Source: Chitinispirillaceae bacterium
GTDB taxonomy: Bacteria; Fibrobacterota; Chitinivibrionia; Chitinivibrionales; Chitinispirillaceae
Assembly (NCBI GenBank): GCA_016929415.1
Contig: JAFGIW010000157.1
Coordinates: 124,001-188,000, forward strand
Reading direction: 5' to 3'
Length of the DNA: 64,000 nt
Numbering within the stretch: the stretch's first letter is position 1; each line of letters starts with the position of its first letter. A model generated the notes under the pieces. The model was not told the origin of the DNA and did not search any database. It was given only the letters and a program-made list of their open reading frames with translations. Made by a program: the position numbers and the translations under genes. Positions 51,194-59,446 of this stretch are shown piece after piece.

Positions 51194-54100
51194 ATGGTCT
51201 TAAAAAGGCTTCAGATTTTCGGCTTCAAGTCTTTCGCCGATAAGACGGAACTTATATTCGGCGAAGGTATGACTGCGGTTATCGGTCCGAATGGATGCGG
51301 CAAGAGCAATGTGGTCGATGCCATCAGGTGGGTTTTCGGTGAACAGAAAGCGTCCCAGTTGCGAAGCAACAACATGCAGGATGTCATTTTTTCCGGTACG
51401 CAGAACCGTCATCCGCTGAACATAGCCGAGGTGGTACTTACCATTAAGAATAACCGGGGGATACTTCCGGTCGAATTCAGCGAGGTTGCCATTTCACGTC
51501 GTATCTATCGCAGCGGTGAGAGCGAATATCAGCTCAACAAGGTGCCGTGCAGGCTTCGCGATATCCATAATCTTTTTCTTGATACCGGTATTGGAAGCAG
51601 CACCTATACCACCATTGAAAATGCGATGATCAATTCCATCTTGAGCGATAAGGCCGAAGAACGCCGTACGCTGTTTGAAGAGGCTGCCGGGATCGGCAAG
51701 TACAAACAGCGCCGCAGGGAGAGCCAGCGCCAGCTTGAAAAAACCAGGCAGGACCTGCTGCGCATTAACGACAAGGTGCAGGAGGCAGATAGACAAGTAA
51801 GAATGCTCGCGCGTCACGTTGAAAAGGCGAAGCGTTATAAAACCTACTACGAGGATCTCAAGTCGCTTGAGGTCGGATTCGAGCACCAGCGTTATATCGC
51901 TCTCGCTGCGGCCGTCACCGCCCGCCGGAAGATCATCGAAGAGGCGGAAGCGCGGCGTGAGACGATACGGGCAAAAATCGCGGCAGCCGAATCGCGCATC
52001 GAAAAGATGCAGCTTTTCGCTCTGGAGAAAGAAAAGGACCTGGAAACCGCCTCGCGACGTGTGAGCGAAACGAACGAACAGGTCGTCCGCATCGACCGGG
52101 ACATCTCCATCACGCAGGAACGGCTGAACAATACCCGTCAGAATGTGGTCCGGTTCGATCAGGACATGAGCGCGCTCGAAGCGCAGATCGAGGAGGGCGC
52201 CAGAGTGCGGGCGCAGCTCGAACGAGGCATTGTCGAAGGCGAGACGCTCCACCGGCAATGCCGGGAGCGGCTTGACGGCGCCGGTGATGAACTGGCGCGC
52301 TTTGACGCGCAGATGCAGGAGCGCCGCGCTGCCGCCGATCAACTCGGACGCGATCAGATCGAAGCGATCGATCAGGCCGGGGAACTGCGCAACCGCATCA
52401 GCACCCTGAAGTCCGATCTGTCGAACACGATGGAACGGCGCGCACACGATCAGCGTGAGCTGCAGCAGCTTGAAATGCGGATTGAGGAGTACCGGGAAGC
52501 GATCAACCTCTGCCGCCGGCAGCTCGCGGCCGCCGACGAGGAACATGGCCGCCTGTTTCAGTCGCGCGAGACGCTGATCAACCGCATCGAGCAGGAGGAC
52601 ACACGTTATCAGAAGCTCATCGAGCGCGAAAAACGGCTTGAGGCGCAGATCGATTCGTCGCGGTCGCAGCGGAAGTTTCTGCAGGGGCTCGAATCAGCGT
52701 ACGAAGGATATGGTGCCGGTGTCAAGGAGCTGCTGACCCGGAAGCTTCCCGGGATGCGCGGCATCATCGCCGATCTCATTTCCGTTGTTGACGAAAAGGC
52801 GGTCGGCCTTGTCGAGAAGGTACTCGGCAATGCCGTACAGACGGTCGTTTTCGATACCGAGGAACAGCTCCGCCATGCCGTTGCGACACTCACACATGAA
52901 TGCGTCGGTGAAGCCTGCATGGTGTCGCTCGAACGGCTCGCGTCGCTTGCCGCCAGCCTGCCCGCGGAACAGTTCGGTGCCGCCGCGAGCCTCCGATCGA
53001 TGATTAAGGTCATGCCGCAGTGCGAAGCGGTTGCCGACAACCTTCTCGGTTCGGTGTTTATCACCGACAACGGGAGCCAGGCCATGGACCTGATTCTGCG
53101 CAGTGGAACGCCGTACCGGTTCGCCGGACGCGACGGAGTCATCTGCAACGGCGACGGGACCGTGATCGCCGGCACCGCAGCAACCGAGAAGGCCGGGATC
53201 CTGCAGCGTAAACGGCAGATCGATAAATTGACTGATGACATTGCCGTCTTTGAGGAGGAATATGCCGTTATCCTCGGCGATAAAGATCGGTGCACTATCA
53301 CCCGTGATGAGGCAAAGGTCGCGCTCATCGGCGTTGATGAGAAACTCAACCAGGGACAGCGTCGTCAGCAGGAACAGCAGACCGCCATTAAACATTACGA
53401 GCAGGAAATACAGAACGTGCAGGGCAGGATCGCCGGGTTGCATCCCGAACTCGCCGAGGCGCAGTCGAAAATAGCTTCATTGGAGGAAAGGGTCATTCAT
53501 GACGAAGCGGAAGATGCGGTTCTCGAAAACCGGCGGGAGGAGCTCGAACTGACGGTAGAGACCGCTCGCGGCGAAGTACGCGCCATGGAGGAGCGGCGGC
53601 GCATGCTCACCGAGCAGCTCAAGAATATCGAGTTGGAAACCCAGGGGCTTCAAAGCCGCATCAATCAGGACGGTCAGGATATCCAGCGGTTGACTCATGA
53701 TATATCGCTCTTGGGGGAACGCACACAGGCGAAGAGTGAGGAGAAGCGCCGTTCGATTGATGAAATCGCCGATCTCGGCACTCTGCATGAACGCCTGAAA
53801 CTTGAGCTGCAGTACCAGTGTTCGGTCCGTGTGGAACAGGAAGGAAAACGCGACGAGATCCGCGAAGCCTATAACGCCATGTTGATGGAAATCGAGGAAG
53901 TCCGCAAGAAAATGCGGGGCGACCAGACTGAGCAGGAGACGCTCGGGAACAGCACCCACGACGAACAGATCAAGTTGACGCGGGATGAACAGGAACAGCG
54001 GCGTATCCGCGAGCGTATCTGGGAGGTGTACGAAGTCGATCTCGAAACCCCCCCGGCGACGCTGCAACCGGTTGTCGAGGAGGAACAGGAGGTACAGCAC

Positions 54101-54748
54101 ACCATCGCAATGCTTCGCGAACGGATCAAACACGTAGGGCAGGTCAATATGGCCGCGCTGGAGGATTATGATGCCGAAAGCGGACGGCTCAAGGAATTTA
54201 CCGCCCAGCGTGACGACCTGCAGACCGCGGTCGACGACCTTGAACGGGCGATCAGAAAACTGGACAAGGAGGCGCGTATCAGGTTCTGCGCGACCTTCGG
54301 AGAGGTCCAGAAACATTTTTCCGATATGTTCACGACCCTGTTCGAGGGAGGCGAGGCGCATATCGCGCTCGAGGAAAATGCCGATCCGCTCGAAGCGCCG
54401 ATCCATATCAACGTAAGGCCCGCCGGAAAGAAAATGCGCGGCGTGCAGCTGCTTTCGGGCGGTGAACGGGCCCTTACCGCGATATCGCTCCTGTTTGCGC
54501 TCTATCTGGTCAAACCGTCGGCCTATTGCATTCTCGATGAACTCGACGCGCCGCTCGACGACGCCAACATCGGACGGTTTGTCAAGGTGCTCCGGAAGTT
54601 CGCCGAACAGACGCAGTTTATCGTGATCACCCACAATAAACGGACGATGGAGGCGGCCGACCTGCTTTACGGCGTCACCCAGTACGAGAAGGGCGTTTCC
54701 ACGATCGTTTCGGTCAGGTTCGACGAAGCGCAACTCAAGGCGGCGTGA
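51194..54748 (+). CDS. smc: Chromosome segregation protein SMC
   Basis: The 1184-residue ATPase has Walker A GPNGCGKSN (31-39), two long coiled coils, a hinge near 500-650 (MRGIIADLISVVDEKAVGLV, then AVQTVVFDTEEQL), the signature LLSGGERALTAISLLFALYL near residue 1090 and Walker B YCILDELDAPLDDANI. It organises chromosomes as part of condensin. ATG 51194 is chosen because GAAAGG lies seven bases before it; TTG 51179 is less likely. No scpA or scpB gene is adjacent. Confidence 0.96.
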   Translation: MVLKRLQIFGFKSFADKTELIFGEGMTAVIGPNGCGKSNVVDAIRWVFGEQKASQLRSNNMQDVIFSGTQNRHPLNIAEVVLTIKNNRGILPVEFSEVAISRRIYRSGESEYQLNKVPCRLRDIHNLFLDTGIGSSTYTTIENAMINSILSDKAEERRTLFEEAAGIGKYKQRRRESQRQLEKTRQDLLRINDKVQEADRQVRMLARHVEKAKRYKTYYEDLKSLEVGFEHQRYIALAAAVTARRKIIEEAEARRETIRAKIAAAESRIEKMQLFALEKEKDLETASRRVSETNEQVVRIDRDISITQERLNNTRQNVVRFDQDMSALEAQIEEGARVRAQLERGIVEGETLHRQCRERLDGAGDELARFDAQMQERRAAADQLGRDQIEAIDQAGELRNRISTLKSDLSNTMERRAHDQRELQQLEMRIEEYREAINLCRRQLAAADEEHGRLFQSRETLINRIEQEDTRYQKLIEREKRLEAQIDSSRSQRKFLQGLESAYEGYGAGVKELLTRKLPGMRGIIADLISVVDEKAVGLVEKVLGNAVQTVVFDTEEQLRHAVATLTHECVGEACMVSLERLASLAASLPAEQFGAAASLRSMIKVMPQCEAVADNLLGSVFITDNGSQAMDLILRSGTPYRFAGRDGVICNGDGTVIAGTAATEKAGILQRKRQIDKLTDDIAVFEEEYAVILGDKDRCTITRDEAKVALIGVDEKLNQGQRRQQEQQTAIKHYEQEIQNVQGRIAGLHPELAEAQSKIASLEERVIHDEAEDAVLENRREELELTVETARGEVRAMEERRRMLTEQLKNIELETQGLQSRINQDGQDIQRLTHDISLLGERTQAKSEEKRRSIDEIADLGTLHERLKLELQYQCSVRVEQEGKRDEIREAYNAMLMEIEEVRKKMRGDQTEQETLGNSTHDEQIKLTRDEQEQRRIRERIWEVYEVDLETPPATLQPVVEEEQEVQHTIAMLRERIKHVGQVNMAALEDYDAESGRLKEFTAQRDDLQTAVDDLERAIRKLDKEARIRFCATFGEVQKHFSDMFTTLFEGGEAHIALEENADPLEAPIHINVRPAGKKMRGVQLLSGGERALTAISLLFALYLVKPSAYCILDELDAPLDDANIGRFVKVLRKFAEQTQFIVITHNKRTMEAADLLYGVTQYEKGVSTIVSVRFDEAQLKAA

Positions 54749-54862
54749 GGGAGAGGGTTGGAGGGGTAATGGGTTAGAGCGTTAGAGCGATGGAAGTTCT
54801 AACGCATAAACGCAGTAACTCATCAACTCACCAACGCTTTCCATCCATGGAGAAATGCTGAA
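54749..54862. repeat. Low-complexity repeat element with perfect hairpin
   Basis: GCGTTAGA (54779-54786) pairs perfectly with TCTAACGC (54798-54805). Around it GTTAGAGC occurs twice in direct order, and further on come ACTCATCAACTCACCAAC-type near repeats. The region looks like a patch of short word repeats, not a coding or standard terminator sequence. Confidence 0.45.
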
Positions 54863-55447
54863 TTGTTGAAAGTAACGCTGATCATTGCACTGCCGGTGAT
54901 TGTCGCACTGGCGGGTGTCGCCTACTACAGTGGCATGTTCGACCCTCTCGAAATGACCCGTGAGGTGTGCGGTCCCTACACGCTTATCTATCGTGAATAC
55001 CGTGGACCCTACCCGGGGGTACGGTTGATCATCAACAATGTGCACCGGTACGTGCGTGATACATTGCATCTAAAGGCGAACACCGCCTTTGCGGTGTTCT
55101 ACGACAATCCGCAGTCGCGCGATTCCGACAGCCTCCGCAGCATCAGCGGCGTCATAACCGACTCTTTCTGCACCCTGCCGCCGCCCTATCACACCGGCAT
55201 TTTCAAGCGGACCGATGCGGTGGTCGGACATTTCCGCCGACGCAGTTTCTTTTCGTATACGACCGGTAGTTATAAATTTCTCACGGAATTATCACGTATC
55301 GACGCGGAAAATACTATCAGCCGCAGCGGCCCGGTTATGGAAATATATGACCACGTGCGGCGTTCCATCCGGTTCATTGCGCCTGTCGGGCATGCCGCAT
55401 CGTCGGCGCCGCCCTTTTCCGGAGCCGGTGATGGCAGCCTTCCATGA
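54863..55447 (+). CDS. Membrane-anchored GyrI-like protein
   Basis: The 194-residue protein has an N-terminal membrane helix (about 4-22) and a GyrI-like small-molecule-binding domain with GPYTLIYREYRGPYPGVRLI and FAVFYDNPQSRDSDSLRS, the family pattern. GyrI-like domains bind hydrophobic or cationic ligands; the membrane anchor suggests a periplasmic role. It starts with TTG 54863 or TTG 54866, with GGAG about ten bases upstream. Its end overlaps the next gene by 17 bases. Confidence 0.7.
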   Translation: MLKVTLIIALPVIVALAGVAYYSGMFDPLEMTREVCGPYTLIYREYRGPYPGVRLIINNVHRYVRDTLHLKANTAFAVFYDNPQSRDSDSLRSISGVITDSFCTLPPPYHTGIFKRTDAVVGHFRRRSFFSYTTGSYKFLTELSRIDAENTISRSGPVMEIYDHVRRSIRFIAPVGHAASSAPPFSGAGDGSLP

Positions 55448-56261
55448 CGCGCCCGTTTTTCGTTGCGCCGACCGGGCGGCGCTTCATAGCTTCTGTCAAC
55501 GTTACGGCATCGCGGCCGGCGGCCCGAAAAAGACGGTCGTCGACCAGGTCGCACGTGCCTTTTCGGCGCTGCCGTATGAAAATCTGACGAAGATCATCAA
55601 GGCGGAGGGGGTCGTGGGTCCACGTTCGGCCATGCGGCTGCCCGATGAGGTGATTGCCGATCATCTGAGGTGGGGAACCGGCGGCACCTGTTTTTCGCTC
55701 ACCGCCGCCGTCATCGCGTTCTACGACGCACTGGGTATCGAAGCGATGCCGCTCCTCGCCGACCGCCATTACGGCGTTAATACCCACTGCGGACTCATGG
55801 TTCCCCATAATGAACGGATGCTTCTGATCGATCCGGGATATCTGCTGTTTATCCCGACGCCGCTTCCATCAACCTCGATTGCCTCCATTGCGCTGGGGTA
55901 TACGACGATCGAACTCCGGCCGCTCGACGGCGGGACGCGGATCGAACTTGCGACCATTGTCAAGGGCAGCCGTAAAGTCCGCCTGACGTACAAGCGCGAA
56001 CCCGTCGATGCGGAAACGTTCGTGCGCGCATGGATCGATTCGTTTACATGGGAGATGATGAACTATCCGGTGCTCAATCGCTGCACCGCCGGAGCGCATC
56101 TTTACCTTCAGGGGTCGTCGCTTGCAATACGAACCGCCGAGAAAACGGAACGTTCGGTGCTTGATCCGCCGGAACAGATGGCCTTTATCGGAGGCTCCAT
56201 GGGCATTTCACGCGATATTGTTGTAAAGGCTTGGGGGGTGATCAACCATGGCGCAGCCTGA
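55431..56261 (+). CDS. Arylamine N-acetyltransferase-like protein
   Basis: The 276-residue enzyme shows the Cys-His-Asp triad of NAT enzymes: Cys87 in GTGGTCFSL, His119 in NTHCGLMV and Asp134 in LLIDPGYL. It would transfer acetyl groups from acetyl-CoA to amine substrates by a Cys intermediate; related enzymes also handle other acyl groups. GGAG six bases before ATG 55431 supports this start over ATG 55215. It overlaps its neighbours on both sides. Confidence 0.83.
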   Translation: MAAFHDAPVFRCADRAALHSFCQRYGIAAGGPKKTVVDQVARAFSALPYENLTKIIKAEGVVGPRSAMRLPDEVIADHLRWGTGGTCFSLTAAVIAFYDALGIEAMPLLADRHYGVNTHCGLMVPHNERMLLIDPGYLLFIPTPLPSTSIASIALGYTTIELRPLDGGTRIELATIVKGSRKVRLTYKREPVDAETFVRAWIDSFTWEMMNYPVLNRCTAGAHLYLQGSSLAIRTAEKTERSVLDPPEQMAFIGGSMGISRDIVVKAWGVINHGAA

Positions 56262-56823
56262 ACAGCCCCTGCCGGTCAAGTACCTGATCGCGGTCCTTTA
56301 CCGTGACGGCGATTTCCTCGTGAGGGTGAAGAAAGATCTCGTCGCCCGCTGGGGGCGGATCGATTTCGAAGGCGACGACCACCCCTTCGACGTAACCGAT
56401 TACTACGAACCGGAAATGGGAACGCCGCTCCAGCGACGGCTGCTCGCCTTCGAAACGCTGTACCTTCCCACGTTGATCGTCGAGATGAAACTGCAGTGCA
56501 ACGACCTCGAAACCGCTCTCGCGTACGACGGAAAACGGATGGTCAATCTGGACGCCGGCTACCTCGACTACAACAAATACCTTCTTGCCTCGGCAAAAGA
56601 GGCGGGACAGAAGATCTATCTTGATCGGGGGATCTACGCCGATCTTTCCGGTAGGTATAAAGCGGGAAAATACCGTCCGTTCGAGTGGTCGTTCCCCGAT
56701 TTCAGGGACGGCAGGTACGATAAGGAACTGCTGGAGATCAGACGCCTGTATCGCGAACAGGTGAAACAATATCGACGGGAGAGATCTCTCCTGCCGAAAG
56801 GGGGACAGGGCAGTATGCCTTGA
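56248..56823 (+). CDS. DUF4416 family protein
   Basis: The 191-residue protein matches DUF4416: PVKYLIAVLYRDGDFLV, WGRIDFEGDDHPFDVTDYY, EMGTPLQRRLLAFE and NLDAGYLDYNKYLLASAK are the expected conserved blocks. The function of the family is unknown. It begins 14 bases before the end of the NAT gene, so the GyrI-like, NAT and DUF4416 genes form one coupled unit. Confidence 0.82.
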   Translation: MAQPEQPLPVKYLIAVLYRDGDFLVRVKKDLVARWGRIDFEGDDHPFDVTDYYEPEMGTPLQRRLLAFETLYLPTLIVEMKLQCNDLETALAYDGKRMVNLDAGYLDYNKYLLASAKEAGQKIYLDRGIYADLSGRYKAGKYRPFEWSFPDFRDGRYDKELLEIRRLYREQVKQYRRERSLLPKGGQGSMP

Positions 56824-56906
56824 TTTCCCCACCGCCGGAACGTATTTTTAATCGTTTTTGAAACACACAGTCTCAATTTCAGCCTGTAAGTACTGAAGGA
56901 ACCGGC

Positions 56907-57119
56907 ATGAAAGATAAAATACATCCCAAGTACGAACCTGCATCATTCACCTGTTCCTGTGGGAATGTCATTGAAACGAAGGCGACCATCGGCAGCAGGC
57001 ACATCGATATCTGCAACGAGTGTCACCCGTTTTATACCGGTAAACAGAAACTGATCGATAGCGCCGGTCGTGTTGAACGGTTCAGGAAGCGGTACGAAAA
57101 AGTCAAAAAAGAGTCGTAG
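56907..57119 (+). CDS. rpmE: 50S ribosomal protein L31, zinc-binding type
   Basis: The 70-residue protein has the L31 sequence pattern, with four Cys in C-x-C and C-x-x-C arrangement (residues 16, 18, 36 and 39), so it is the zinc-binding form. [12 protein letters not shown] at the end is typical. GAAGGAA precedes ATG 56907. A strong terminator follows directly. Confidence 0.95.
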   Translation: MKDKIHPKYEPASFTCSCGNVIETKATIGSRHIDICNECHPFYTGKQKLIDSAGRVERFRKRYEKVKKES

Positions 57120-57137
57120 CGATATTCGATTATTGTC

Positions 57138-57176
57138 GGGACGGGGGCGTTGCATCGCTTCCGTCCCTTTCTTTTT
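57138..57176 (+). terminator. Rho-independent terminator after rpmE
   Basis: GGGACGG and GGGCG (57138-57149) pair with CGCTT and CCGTCCC (57156-57167, two G-T pairs) to form a 12-bp stem with loop TTGCAT, followed by TTTCTTTTT (57168-57176). It divides rpmE from the DUF1385-prfA pair; readthrough would be needed to express them from the same promoter. Confidence 0.85.
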
Positions 57177-57189
57177 CGAATTGAGGAAG

Positions 57190-58170
57190 ATGATGAAGAA
57201 AATCCTGTCGCTTCCGGTTATAGTGCCGTTCTTTTCCTATCTCATGGCGTCAAAGAAACGAAGAGTCGGCGGCCAGGCAGTCATCGAAGGGGTGATGATG
57301 CGCGGGAGAAATAATGTTTCGTGGGCCGTACGCAAGAATGAACAGGAAATGGTGGTCGAGCGCCGGGAATTTATTTCCATTTGCAAAAAATATAGAATTC
57401 TCGCCCGCCCGGTCTTCCGTGGTGCGATAAATCTCTTCGAGTCGCTTGTTCTCGGGTATCGGGCACTCACCCGTTCGGTGGAGATCGTTGAAGAGGAGCA
57501 GCGTAAAGCGGCAAAAGAGGAGGGAAAGAAGCTCAAGGAGCAGAGTAAAACCGGCGAGAAAATCGCCACCGGGTTCAGCCTCGCCGTTTCACTTGTCGTT
57601 GCGTTCGGCGTCTTTATGTATTTGCCCATGTGGATACTGTCCCGTTTCGTGCCGAAAGAGTCGGCATTGCTCTTCAACACGCTTGCCGGTGTGCTGCGGG
57701 TTATATTTTTTCTTGTCTATCTGATCCTCATCAGTCTCTGGAAGGAGATCCGGCGTGTTTTTGAATACCACGGCGCAGAGCATATGGCTATCTATACCTA
57801 TGAAGCCGGGCAGAAGTTGACATTTGATAACATGCGGCGTTACCCGACCCTCCATCCCCGTTGCGGCACCAGTTTCCTGTTTCTGGTCATGATGATCTGC
57901 ATACTGCTCTTCTCTGTTGTCGATGCGCTCTATATCAGTTTTATCGGGCCGTATCCTCTCGTGCTCTCGCGGGTCGTCGTACACCTTCTGCTGACACCTG
58001 TTGTCGCCGGCGTTTCCTACGAGGTCCTCAAACTTTCCGATAAATATCAGCATGTACCCCTTGTGGGGTTTCTCATCCAGCCGGGATTGTGGCTGCAGAA
58101 AATCACCACGAAAAAGCCCGACGACTCCCAGCTTGAAGTGGCGGCAAAGGCGCTTAGGGCAGCACTATGA
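57190..58170 (+). CDS. DUF1385 membrane protein
   Basis: The 326-residue protein has the DUF1385 blocks GGQAVIEGVMMRG near the N-terminus and EYHGAEHMAIYTYEAG, followed by YPTLHPRCGTSFLF, with four or five membrane helices. The family is widely found next to rpmE and prfA, as here, but its role is not known. ATG 57190 and ATG 57193 are both possible behind GAGG. It overlaps prfA by four bases. Confidence 0.9.
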   Translation: MMKKILSLPVIVPFFSYLMASKKRRVGGQAVIEGVMMRGRNNVSWAVRKNEQEMVVERREFISICKKYRILARPVFRGAINLFESLVLGYRALTRSVEIVEEEQRKAAKEEGKKLKEQSKTGEKIATGFSLAVSLVVAFGVFMYLPMWILSRFVPKESALLFNTLAGVLRVIFFLVYLILISLWKEIRRVFEYHGAEHMAIYTYEAGQKLTFDNMRRYPTLHPRCGTSFLFLVMMICILLFSVVDALYISFIGPYPLVLSRVVVHLLLTPVVAGVSYEVLKLSDKYQHVPLVGFLIQPGLWLQKITTKKPDDSQLEVAAKALRAAL

Positions 58171-59270
58171 TCAAGGAGAAGCTTGGCGATATCCTCAATC
58201 GCCACAAGGAGCTGGAGACGCTGCTCGCCTTGCCCGAAACAGTCTCCGACCCTTCACGCATGGAAAAACTGGGGCGTGAATACAACGGCATCAACAGGAA
58301 TCTGCCGGTGTATAAACAATATTTAAGCGTCGTCGGCGGTATCGAGGAAGCTAAGGAGATCCTGCGCAGTGAGACCGACCCCGACCTGGCGCAGCTGGCG
58401 AACGATGAACTGCTCCGCAATGAAGCGCTGCTGCCGCCGCTCGAGGACAAGGTCAAACTGCTCCTTGTGCCGCGCGATCTGCGCGATGCGAAGAACGCGA
58501 TCATGGAAATCCGCGCCGGCACCGGGGGCACCGAGGCCGGAATTTTCGGCGCCGATCTTTACCGGATGTATACCCACTTTATCGAAAGGCGGGGGTGGGG
58601 ATGCGAAGTGCTCAGCTCGAGCTACGGCGACGTCGGTGCGATCAAGGAAATTATATTTCTTGTCAAGGGCGAACAAGCCTATGGCACGCTGAAGTACGAA
58701 TCGGGGGTGCACCGCGTGCAGCGTGTTCCCCAGACCGAAGCGCAGGGCCGCATCCATACGTCGGCCGCATCGGTCGCCGTCTTCCCCGAGGCCGACGATA
58801 TCGAGATCACGATCAATCCGAACGACCTGCGTACCGACCTTTACTGCTCCAGCGGCCCCGGCGGCCAGTCGGTCAATACGACCTACTCGGCGGTCCGCAT
58901 CGTCCATGTCCCCACCGGGATCACCGTAACCTGTCAGGACGAGAAATCGCAGCACAAGAACAAGGCCAAGGCGCTCAAGGTGCTGCAGGCGCGTCTTTAC
59001 GAAAAAGAAATGGCCGAGATCGAAGCAAAGGAAACCGCCGTACGCCGGAGCATGGTGAGCACCGGCGACCGCAGCGCGAAAATCCGCACCTATAATTTCC
59101 CCCAGAACCGTCTCACCGATCACCGGATAAACCTTACCCTTTATTCGCTTGACCGTATCATCAACGGCGAAATCGATGAGCTGATCGACACGCTCTCACT
59201 CGCCGATCTCAACGAACGGGTGAAGTTGACCGGGATGCAGGTGGCGGAAACAAACGTGCACCGCCGTTGA
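58167..59270 (+). CDS. prfA: Peptide chain release factor 1
   Basis: The 367-residue protein contains the GGQ motif at 232-234 in SGPGGQSVNTT, the RF1 pattern PQTEAQGRIHTSAASVAVFP and TCQDEKSQHKNKAKALKVL. It recognises UAA and UAG and releases the finished protein. It starts inside the DUF1385 stop. The prmC methyltransferase gene that often follows prfA is absent here. Confidence 0.95.
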   Translation: MIKEKLGDILNRHKELETLLALPETVSDPSRMEKLGREYNGINRNLPVYKQYLSVVGGIEEAKEILRSETDPDLAQLANDELLRNEALLPPLEDKVKLLLVPRDLRDAKNAIMEIRAGTGGTEAGIFGADLYRMYTHFIERRGWGCEVLSSSYGDVGAIKEIIFLVKGEQAYGTLKYESGVHRVQRVPQTEAQGRIHTSAASVAVFPEADDIEITINPNDLRTDLYCSSGPGGQSVNTTYSAVRIVHVPTGITVTCQDEKSQHKNKAKALKVLQARLYEKEMAEIEAKETAVRRSMVSTGDRSAKIRTYNFPQNRLTDHRINLTLYSLDRIINGEIDELIDTLSLADLNERVKLTGMQVAETNVHRR

Positions 59271-59446
59271 TTCTTCAAATGGTGTGTTTTTTGACGGGAT
59301 TATCCAGAACCCTTCGGTGAGCGTCCGCTTTGGTTGCGGGCATTCGGCGGGAGTGTGACTTTGAGATGCACCCGAGGGTAAAATCATCTATATTAATCAA
59401 CAGACCCCATTTTTCACGACCTTCCCCGGTTGGAAAAGGAACAGGC

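Noticed and set aside
51494-52546. Minus-strand open frame of 350 codons opposite the first half of smc
   Set aside because: Antisense to the SMC coiled coil, with no motif and no ribosome-binding site.
53477-54733. Minus-strand open frame of 418 codons opposite the end of smc
   Set aside because: The plus strand encodes the SMC signature and Walker B motif here; the minus frame is a shadow of biased codon use.
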